From JAGDMJ01 sp963809695 (GTDB lineage Bacteria; Bacteroidota; Ignavibacteria; UBA10030; UBA6906), in contig CAWEKI010000012.1 in NCBI GenBank assembly GCA_963809695.1, positions 248,001-312,000 on the forward strand: a stretch of 64,000 nt of DNA. The letters are read 5' to 3'. Made by a program: the position numbers and the translations under genes. The notes under the pieces were generated by a model. That model worked only from the letters and a program-made list of their open reading frames with translations, was not told the DNA's origin and searched no databases. Positions 57,343 through 64,000 of this stretch are shown here, piece by piece (position 1 is the stretch's first letter; each line of letters opens with the position of its first letter).

Positions 57343-58933
57343 TGCCTGTCACCAATCCATTACACGTCACAAACGAACCATTGTCCAATCTTACCCAGTA
57401 TGAATCGTCATCAGCCGTGGGACATCTTACGCGCGCAAATACATTGTAGGTTGAATCTATGGTCACTGTAAAAGGGATAATGATCAACCCTGCACTATCG
57501 GTTGGCGCTGTTGTAAGGGATTGTACACCAGCCTGCACCGTTATGTATTTTCCATTTGAAGCTGCAGCATCACTTACTATATTGAATCTGCTACCAACCG
57601 TCGGAAAACGTTCAGCTTCAAACCAATGCGATTCAATTCCCGTTGCTTGCTGGAAAGTCGTATCTGACCCGGCAAACAGGTTTAGATCAATGGATTCACC
57701 CATCGCTTTGTATCCTGCCGCATCAGGGTGCAAACCGTCGTGTTGATAGGTTGTCACAAGTTTCGTAGTATCCAGTGGATCTCGCATCACCTTATCGAAA
57801 TCAATACACCCATCATAATTGCCCCTGGTACGTATCCATTGATTAACGGTATTTCGGCATGATTCACTGTATTGATTATAGTAAGAATTACCATTGAAGG
57901 GCAAAATGGTAACACCGTAAATCCTGATATTTTTAGTATGAGCCTTAACTATCATCTGCTGGTAGGCAGCAATAAGATCATTGGCAGTCGTAGTTGCCGA
58001 CGTAGCAGAGCTGACCCTACCAATATCATTAACCCCTTCAAAAACGATAACCCAGCGTACCCCCGGTTGACTAAGAATGTCTCGATCAAATCGGCTTACT
58101 CCAGTTGGGCCTAAGCCACCTGAAAGCACGCAATTACCTCCGATGCCCAAATTGAGTACACCTGCTTGCTGAGTACTTGAGTCTTTAAGAAGCGCTTCTG
58201 AAAATACATCTGTCCATCGATTTTGCAAGTTCGTTGTTGAACCTCGTCCATCGGTAATGGAGTTACCAAGAATTGCCACACAAGCTGCAGTTGACGGTGC
58301 CAGTACATCAATCGCATTGATATTGTACCAATGATCTGTCGTGACAGCGCCGGGAAAATCCATGCTGGAAACTTCATTCCCTGCGAGCAGGTATGATGTT
58401 GTTCTTGATCCAGGATGACCGGTGACATCCGGCGAGGTATTGCCAAAATAAATAGTGATCGCAACATCAGTCCGTGGCTGCAAGGCAAGCTCAAAAGGCT
58501 CTGATGTAACCGTAGTACGTGGAGCAATTGTAATCTCCCTCTTTCCATTAAAATATAGAACCTTGTCGGTACTCGTGTCAATAGTACTACCACCCTTAGA
58601 GACAGCAATATGGACTGCAAGTAATGTCACAGGACTTGCGCTAAACTCATTTGACAATCGCAATCGCAAACTATCTCCGCCAAGTGAAACGCGAACTATT
58701 TGTCGAAGCGTGTTATTGCTCAAACCAGGTGCCGGGGGATTATTACCCGGCTCAACCAGTTGTGGTGCAGTACTCCAGGTTCCAACCCATCTTGATGCAG
58801 AACTGGATATGCCTCCAGGTTCTGCATAACAAAAAGAGAAAGGATTGAAAGTTGAATATACCATAGTCAAAACCGCCAAGGCACTTAACACATGGCGAAA
58901 ACAAATATTATGCGTCGCAGATTTACAAGTCAT
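57248..58933 (-). CDS. SGNH/GDSL hydrolase with carbohydrate-binding module (frameshifted end)
   Basis: 561 codons from the ATG at 58933, chosen because a signal peptide follows (ending FCYAEP); an upstream start at 59014 adds 27 residues. A jelly-roll-like domain (about 35-205) precedes the SGNH domain (about 215-440). The SGNH signatures are AILGNSITDG (catalytic Ser), NLGIGGN, FEGVNDIG and DGLHPDAAGY (Asp and His). A CBM-like module (about 455-545) follows with YNVFARVRCP and YWVRLDNGSFVTC. Near 57320 the frame is lost and the chain continues at 56983-57342. Such enzymes deacetylate polysaccharides or act as lipases. Confidence 0.83.
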   Translation of the reverse strand: MTCKSATHNICFRHVLSALAVLTMVYSTFNPFSFCYAEPGGISSSASRWVGTWSTAPQLVEPGNNPPAPGLSNNTLRQIVRVSLGGDSLRLRLSNEFSASPVTLLAVHIAVSKGGSTIDTSTDKVLYFNGKREITIAPRTTVTSEPFELALQPRTDVAITIYFGNTSPDVTGHPGSRTTSYLLAGNEVSSMDFPGAVTTDHWYNINAIDVLAPSTAACVAILGNSITDGRGSTTNLQNRWTDVFSEALLKDSSTQQAGVLNLGIGGNCVLSGGLGPTGVSRFDRDILSQPGVRWVIVFEGVNDIGRVSSATSATTTANDLIAAYQQMIVKAHTKNIRIYGVTILPFNGNSYYNQYSESCRNTVNQWIRTRGNYDGCIDFDKVMRDPLDTTKLVTTYQHDGLHPDAAGYKAMGESIDLNLFAGSDTTFQQATGIESHWFEAERFPTVGSRFNIVSDAAASNGKYITVQAGVQSLTTAPTDSAGLIIIPFTVTIDSTYNVFARVRCPTADDDSYWVRLDNGSFVTCNGLVTGNAFAWFKFVGSAPHTGRSYPHDWLSRRWSLP

Positions 58934-59572
58934 TATTGAACGTCCTACTATTTTTGTTTTCCTGAAAAACACTATGTGTAACAATAGTAAAATAAGCGCC
59001 AATAACAAAGTCATTGTTCAATCCATGGCTAACTTCCGAACTGACCTGACCCCCTGGACGAGGCCCAAGAATTAAGTCGCAGAGTCCTATCGGGTGATCT
59101 TGCAAACAGCCTTCTGGCTGCAAAATGCTGGATTGTGAAGGAGTTGAACATAGAGTTCGCAAAAGCGCGCATTGTGCTTCGGATATATTCAATGAACGAT
59201 GTCATCATATCAAATGGTGTTGTATACAGTACCCCTGGAAGTTGTCATAAACAAAAATGCCCCGGCGTTTTGGAGCATTTGTACTTTCAGGCGATGTCCG
59301 GGCCGCTTCTCAAGCTGACTTGAATCTCCCGTAACCGAGTGTTATATTGCCGCATGTTCTTTTCGATGGCCTCTCGTGCACCCTTTTCGTGCTCAACGCA
59401 GGCCGGGCACACTGGCTCGTTCGGACGTAGCACTGTGTGGGCGATCTGAAGCAAAGTCAGTGGTTGTGCAGGCCTATGCCCGACCATATTCCACCTGAAG
59501 AACAATACTGTCGAAGGCGTGTCACGGCCTAATATCCGTTGGGCCGCTCAAACAATCTGGAGAGAAGATATC
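58934..59572. other. Gap of 639 bases, at most a small doubtful gene
   Basis: A 72-codon frame on the minus strand (59287-59505) contains VCPACVEHEKGAREAIEKNM and ends in a charged helix. It could be a small zinc-binding protein or a fragment; the ribosome site is poor. Nothing else is supported. Confidence 0.35.
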
Positions 59573-61318
59573 GTGAAAAACAAGAAGGCTCAACCTCATG
59601 GGAAGGTACTTCCCAAATCCCGGACAAGTATTCAAGGATTGGACGAAATCACGGACGGGGGATTACCCAGAGGCAGAGCGACGCTTGTTTGCGGTGGTGC
59701 GGGTTGCGGGAAGACACTCTTTGCTATGGAGTTTCTCGTCCATGGGGCGACGCAGTACAACGAAAGAGGTGTCTTTGTTTCGTTCGAGGAAACGGAGAAA
59801 GAACTCACAGCGAACGTTGCTTCATTGGGGTTCGATTTGGACAGCCTTGTAGCGCGCAAAAAGATCAGGCTTGAGCATATTAACGTAGAACAGGGCGACA
59901 TCAAACTAGCCGGTGAATACGATTTGGTCGGTCTGTTTATCAGGATCCAGGACGCAATTGAGAGCATTCGTGCGAAGCGTGTTGTGCTGGATACAATAGA
60001 GTCGCTCTTTTCCGGGTTGCCAGATCCTCGAATGCTGCGTGCTGAACTGCGCCGGTTGTTGCGCTGGCTGAAAAGGAAAGGCGTAACCACAATACTTACT
60101 GCGGAGCGGGGCGAAGGCAGCTTAACGCGTCAAGGTTTGGAAGAGTACGTCTCCGATTGTGTTATCCTGCTCGATCATCGAGTGAATGATCAATCATCCA
60201 TACGACGGCTGCGGATTGTCAAATATCGCGGTTCAACGCACGGTACAAATGAGTATCCATTCCTCATTGATGAAGATGGTTTTTCTGTTCTGCCGGTCAC
60301 TTCCCTGGGACTGAACCACTCTTCATCCCGCAAAAGAATTTCCACCGGCATTCCGCGTCTTGACACAATGCTATCCGGCAAAGGTTACTTCCGCGGCAGT
60401 ACAGTGCTTGTTTCAGGCACCGCCGGTACAGGCAAGACGAGCATTGCCTCGCATTTCGTTGAAAACGCATGCAAAGGGGGAGATCGCGTGCTTTTCTTTA
60501 CGTTCGAGGAATCCCCAAGTCAGCTTGTGCGCAATATGCGTTCGATTGGAATAGAATTAGAACCTTGGGTAAAAAAAGGGCTGCTTCAGTTTCATGCAAC
60601 CCGTCCGACAAACTATGGCTTGGAAACTCATCTGACGACGAGCATTAAATTGATCAATAACTTTGATCCTAAAGTCGTTATTCTCGACCCAGTTAATGCA
60701 TTCGTTACAGGTCAGAATCAAAGCGAAGTCAAGGCAATGTTGCTGCGTCTTGTAGATTTGTTGAAGATGAGGCGGATAACTGCATTCTTCACAAGTCTCA
60801 CTTCAATCGGCGATAGTCTGGAGACCACCGATGTCTACCTCTCATCCTTGATAGATACATGGTTGCTTCTCCGCGACATTGAAATTGGAGGTGAACGTAA
60901 CAGAGGATTGTACGTGCTTAAATCGCGCGGTATGGCGCACTCCAATCAGATTCGTGAGTTTAGGCTGACAAACCACGGTGTCGAACTGCTTGACGTCTAT
61001 GTTGGCGCGGACGGTGTCTTGACAGGCTCGGCGCGATTATCCCAAGAGACGAGAGACGAAGCGGAACAACTGTTGCATCAGCAAGAAGTCGTACGCAAAC
61101 AAGTTGGATTGAAGCGCAAGCGTGAAGCAGTGGAAGCTCAGGTTCGCTTATTACGTGCTGAATTTGAAGCTGAAGAATCAGAAACGCTCAAAGCTATCGC
61201 ATTTGACAAAGCGAGAATTGAACGTCTCAGTCAGGACAAGAGAAGAATGGCGAAGAGTCGAAGACGTGATGCTGACGCAAAACACACTGGCACAGACACG
61301 AACAACAATCCAGTGTAG
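59573..61318 (+). CDS. KaiC-like double-domain ATPase with coiled-coil tail
   Basis: 581 aa from the GTG at 59573 (GGAGAGAAG upstream); an earlier start at 59519 is less likely. Two RecA-like domains are present. The first (about 18-245) has Walker A GGAGCGKT (41-48) and the catalytic pair E72/E73. The second (about 255-480) has GTAGTGKT (282-289) and E312/E313. Near the end of domain two, TTDVYLSSLIDTW lines up with the phosphorylation cluster of cyanobacterial KaiC: T419, S424 and S425 in the positions of T426, S431 and T432. The last 90 residues are a charged coiled coil (RKQVGLKRKREAVEAQV) and a disordered tail, unlike the clock protein. A response regulator follows 294 bases downstream. 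Likely a signalling ATPase; a clock role is not implied. Confidence 0.9.
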   Translation: MKNKKAQPHGKVLPKSRTSIQGLDEITDGGLPRGRATLVCGGAGCGKTLFAMEFLVHGATQYNERGVFVSFEETEKELTANVASLGFDLDSLVARKKIRLEHINVEQGDIKLAGEYDLVGLFIRIQDAIESIRAKRVVLDTIESLFSGLPDPRMLRAELRRLLRWLKRKGVTTILTAERGEGSLTRQGLEEYVSDCVILLDHRVNDQSSIRRLRIVKYRGSTHGTNEYPFLIDEDGFSVLPVTSLGLNHSSSRKRISTGIPRLDTMLSGKGYFRGSTVLVSGTAGTGKTSIASHFVENACKGGDRVLFFTFEESPSQLVRNMRSIGIELEPWVKKGLLQFHATRPTNYGLETHLTTSIKLINNFDPKVVILDPVNAFVTGQNQSEVKAMLLRLVDLLKMRRITAFFTSLTSIGDSLETTDVYLSSLIDTWLLLRDIEIGGERNRGLYVLKSRGMAHSNQIREFRLTNHGVELLDVYVGADGVLTGSARLSQETRDEAEQLLHQQEVVRKQVGLKRKREAVEAQVRLLRAEFEAEESETLKAIAFDKARIERLSQDKRRMAKSRRRDADAKHTGTDTNNNPV

Positions 61319-61402
61319 AGGGACTTACGCTGAAAATCAAAGTCGAAGTCGCGTCGATTGAAGGGGAGGCCGAAGCACATGGTCCCGTAGGTGCTTTCCG
61401 GG

Positions 61403-61420
61403 CTTGTCAAGTATGACAAG
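61403..61420. promoter_or_regulatory. Inverted repeat upstream of the response-regulator gene
   Basis: CTTGTCA (61403-61409) and TGACAAG (61414-61420) are perfect inverted copies with a 4-base spacer, in the 294-base gap between the KaiC-like gene and the regulator. This is the size of an operator. No other feature is visible in this gap. Confidence 0.4.
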
Positions 61421-61612
61421 TGGCATTGGTCGGGGTCCAGCCGGAGAGGCGGTCGGACTGATTGAAAACGCAAGGGGGAGGGCCGTGCTCAACGGCATCA
61501 CTGCTCCTCATTGCTGAAATCATGTTGCCAAACTTGACCGGATTTCCAATGTAGGTCCAGACCATTCATGCGGGGGTTAAAGACCGTTGGAAGTCGAGAG
61601 AAAGGCCGCTCC

Positions 61613-62266
61613 GTGAAAAAGATCAATGTTCTCCTTATCGAAGACAACCGCCTATTGCGCGATGGCATCAAAGCGCTGATCAATGCGCAGCCCGATCTCA
61701 AAATTGCGGCAACATCCGAAGGCAATCGCGATACGCTGCTCAAGGCGCGGAACTTGAAGCCTCAGGTGGTCCTCATGGACCTGGGGCTACGGAACGAAAA
61801 CGGCGCGCGTCTTGTGGCAACTCTGACCAAGGAATTGCCGCAAACGAGGGTCATCGGGATGGGCCTGGTTCCTTCACAGCTGGATATCGTCGAGTTGGTA
61901 CAGGCCGGCGCGGTGGGCTTCATCCTGAAGGACGCGACAATCGATGATGTCCTCTCAACGATCCGGGCCGTAGCGGGGGGAATGATGATCGTTCCCCCCA
62001 TGCTGACGGGATCTCTATTCACTTATGTTGTCGACCATGCAGTTCGGAAGGGGAGAGGGAAACTGCCCGATGCAGCGCGAATCACGAAACGTGAACGTGA
62101 AATCATCGTCCTCATTGCTGAGGCAATGAGCAACAAGGAGATCGCCGAACGGCTAAACCTCTCCACATACACCGTGAAAAGCCACATCCACAACATCCTG
62201 GAAAAGATGGCACTGCACAGTCGACTGGAGATCGCGACACATTCCTACGAAAACAAGGGACTTTAA
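61613..62266 (+). CDS. NarL/LuxR-type response regulator
   Basis: 217 aa from the GTG at 61613. The receiver domain (about 4-120) has the acidic pocket E10/D11 and the phosphoacceptor D56 in QVVLMDLGLR, and K at GFILKDA. A LuxR helix-turn-helix (about 150-212) shows TKREREIIVLIAEAMSNKEI and STYTVKSHIHNILEKM. It should bind DNA once phosphorylated. No histidine kinase is encoded in the window, so its partner is unknown; the KaiC-like ATPase next to it is a candidate partner by position only. Confidence 0.92.
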   Translation: MKKINVLLIEDNRLLRDGIKALINAQPDLKIAATSEGNRDTLLKARNLKPQVVLMDLGLRNENGARLVATLTKELPQTRVIGMGLVPSQLDIVELVQAGAVGFILKDATIDDVLSTIRAVAGGMMIVPPMLTGSLFTYVVDHAVRKGRGKLPDAARITKREREIIVLIAEAMSNKEIAERLNLSTYTVKSHIHNILEKMALHSRLEIATHSYENKGL

Positions 62267-62538
62267 GCTCCCTCGTCCCCTTCTCCGCTTAACGAAATCA
62301 CTGCCCTTTCCCTGTCTCTTCTCTCAATATCAGTTCGAACTCCAACTTCGCTCCGGCCTTTCGTCCGTTCTGCACAGCTTTTTTTGTCAGCCCGAACGAA
62401 TCGCCAGCCTTCCTCCAGGCATTCTCCAGGGAAAACAAAAAGCCACTTATCGGAGTTGTCCAGTGCCCGGAACAGTGTACACGTTTGATTGAACAAATCG
62501 AAGAGAGTCCCTTCTCCATTCTGAACCTGCAATTCCAT
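62263..62538 (-). CDS. Small hypothetical protein (91 aa)
   Basis: The start at 62538 has AGGA 8 bases upstream. The first 55 residues look protein-like (LFDLFNQTCTLFRALDNSDK, FVFPGECLEEGWRFV), while the rest is charged and probably disordered. It is convergent with the response regulator and overlaps its last four bases. No family recognised. Confidence 0.35.
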   Translation of the reverse strand: MELQVQNGEGTLFDLFNQTCTLFRALDNSDKWLFVFPGECLEEGWRFVRADKKSCAERTKGRSEVGVRTDIERRDRERAVISLSGEGDEGA

Positions 62539-62592
62539 TTAAATAATCCTATGCTTTTCGATAGATATTCCTTATATATAGAGACAATCCTT

Positions 62593-64000
62593 ATGAATGC
62601 TTTCCGAATTTCACCGTTTCTCCTCATTGTCACCTACCTCTGCTCTTGCCTGACCGCCCAAGCCGAAGCATCAGTTACTCTGAGCGGAACGGTCAAGGAC
62701 GCGAGGTCGGGAGAACCGCTCCCCGGAGCCAACGTCGTGTTCGTTGGGACGGGGATCGGCGCATCGACCGACGTGAACGGTCGGTACACCATCCGCGGGA
62801 TTTCTGCTGGCGAATACTCGGTAAAGGTCAGTTTTGTCGGCTACAAGACCTACGAATCGAAGCTCACCATCGACCCGTCGGCCTCCGGCGCCATGGTCAA
62901 GGATTACCGGCTTCCTCCGGTCACCATCGAGGGGGAGGAGATCGTTGTCAGCGGACAGGCCAGCGGGCAAAACGCCGCGATCAGCAAGCAGCTCGTGGCC
63001 CTGCCCGTCATGAACGTCGTTTCTGCGGCGAAAATCCTGGATCTTCCCGATATGACCGCGGCTGATGCCGTTGGCCGCCTTCCGGGTGTTGCCCTGATCA
63101 GGGTGGGCGGCGAGGGAACCCAGGTCATCATCCGCGGCATGGCGCCGCAGTACAACCAGGTGACCATCGAGGGGGTCGAGCTTCCGACCGACATTCCGTC
63201 GAACAACAACATCACCAGCGTTGACGCCGCGTCAGGCACCCTCGCACGTCTGGGCGACCGGGCGGAAGACCTGAGCATGATCTCGTCCAATATGCTTGGC
63301 GGCATCGAAGTCGTCAAGGCGATCACGCCCGACATGGACGCGACGCTGATCGGGGGGACGATCAATTTCACGCTACGACGAGCGGCCCGGAGCACGCCGA
63401 TGGCGCCCCGAAACCTGACCTGGGCTCCCTCGGTCGAGTTCCGCGCCGAAGGCGGATATAACGGTTTGAAGAACACCCGGAACGACTATCGACTCGTCAC
63501 TTCGCTCGAGCACAGGTTCTTCGACGAATCGTTCGGCATTTTTCTGCAGGGCTCGCTCGAGCGACGCAATCTGAGCGACAATACCATGTCGGCGTCGCTG
63601 TGGCTGCCCAGCAAGGCTCTAGGCAATGGTGCGATCCCGGCGGTCAGTTCGATCGTGGTCAACGACAATTTCCGGACACGCGAACGGAAAGGGGCAACGG
63701 TCGTTCTGGATTATCAGCACGACGGCGGGGAAATCAATCTTATCAGTTTCTATAACTCCGGACTGACCCGCACGGTTAATAGGAACATCCAGGTTCCTCT
63801 GTCCAGCGGTTCGGCCGTCGCCGGCGCCGGATATGATGAGAATACAATTGACGTGCTGAGCAATTTGTTCGTTCTGAAACAGGATCTTCCCTGGTTCCAC
63901 GTCGATCTCAAGCTCTCACAGGGCCTCTCGGAGAATCTGGATCCCTGGGCCTTGTACTTCAATTTCCAGCAGCGGCAGGCACTGTTGAATTCAAGCTGGT
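62593..64000 (+). CDS. TonB-dependent receptor (partial, runs off right edge)
   Basis: An open frame starts at the ATG at 62593 and continues without a stop to the window's end (469 codons). A signal peptide (about 1-23, ending CLTAQAEA) is followed by a carboxypeptidase-regulatory-like domain (about 25-105, with LSGTVKDARSGEPLPGANVV and VSFVGYKTY). A plug domain follows (about 115-270) with DMTAADAVGRLPGVALI and VIIRGMAPQYNQVTIEGVEL. Barrel strands begin at about 275 (FRAEGGYNGL). It should import a large substrate, such as oligosaccharides or siderophores, across the outer membrane with TonB energy. No SusD partner is visible. The response regulator upstream could control it. Confidence 0.93.
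   Translation, partial: MNAFRISPFLLIVTYLCSCLTAQAEASVTLSGTVKDARSGEPLPGANVVFVGTGIGASTDVNGRYTIRGISAGEYSVKVSFVGYKTYESKLTIDPSASGAMVKDYRLPPVTIEGEEIVVSGQASGQNAAISKQLVALPVMNVVSAAKILDLPDMTAADAVGRLPGVALIRVGGEGTQVIIRGMAPQYNQVTIEGVELPTDIPSNNNITSVDAASGTLARLGDRAEDLSMISSNMLGGIEVVKAITPDMDATLIGGTINFTLRRAARSTPMAPRNLTWAPSVEFRAEGGYNGLKNTRNDYRLVTSLEHRFFDESFGIFLQGSLERRNLSDNTMSASLWLPSKALGNGAIPAVSSIVVNDNFRTRERKGATVVLDYQHDGGEINLISFYNSGLTRTVNRNIQVPLSSGSAVAGAGYDENTIDVLSNLFVLKQDLPWFHVDLKLSQGLSENLDPWALYFNFQQRQALLNSSW

Noticed and set aside
62298..62633. 111-codon minus-strand frame overlapping the TonB receptor start
   Set aside because: It runs into the receptor's signal-peptide region and has no ribosome site; the alternative frame at 62263-62538 is slightly better supported.

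Overview
The window looks like a chromosomal stretch of a Gram-negative bacterium of the FCB group, most like Ignavibacteria or a related lineage. Several large exported proteins end in the NYPNPFNP-type C-terminal domain of type IX secretion. There are also Na+/sugar symporters of the SSS family, outer-membrane barrels, lipoproteins and a TonB-dependent receptor. GC is moderately high by eye. I recognised families from sequence memory only; no searches were run.

Layout. (1) 1-190: the start of a bacterial microcompartment vertex protein (BMC-P) running off the left edge. (2) 661-18238: a rightward glycan-degradation block. It holds a small unknown protein, GH97, GH29 fucosidase with PA14, a frameshifted GH2, DUF3795, a serine hydrolase, a pyrimidine-dimer glycosylase-like protein, GH95 fucosidase, GH2, a C_GCAxxG_C_C protein and an SSS symporter. 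Released fucose could feed a microcompartment pathway. (3) 18629-21232: two outer-membrane proteins flank a lipoprotein GDPD-like enzyme, with overlapping genes. (4) 21427-28989: two type IX cargo proteins (a sugar-binding one on the minus strand and a zinc protease), a DUF4412 protein and a small membrane protein. (5) 29185-36773: a second SSS symporter, a TIM-barrel isomerase/epimerase, a DapA-like aldolase, an NAD-dependent epimerase/dehydratase and a heparinase II/III-like protein. This is a plausible catabolic module for an acidic sugar. (6) 37000-48385: isochorismatase-fold hydrolase, M13 peptidase, alpha/beta hydrolase, a type IX repeat protein, a GxGYxYP protein and small lipoproteins, with decayed gene fragments between them. 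(7) 48857-58933: a sialidase-like lipoprotein, then a minus-strand run of type IX cargo genes. One is split by an IS3-family element and another is frameshifted with a truncated sorting domain. (8) 59573-64000: a double-domain KaiC-like ATPase, a LuxR-type response regulator and the 5' part of a TonB-dependent receptor running off the right edge.

Three genes are broken by apparent single-base shifts (near 7430, 33225 and 57320). These could be assembly errors or real decay. The insertion-split gene and the sorting-domain remnants at 41210 and 46905 are better explained by decay. No tRNA, rRNA or CRISPR array was seen.
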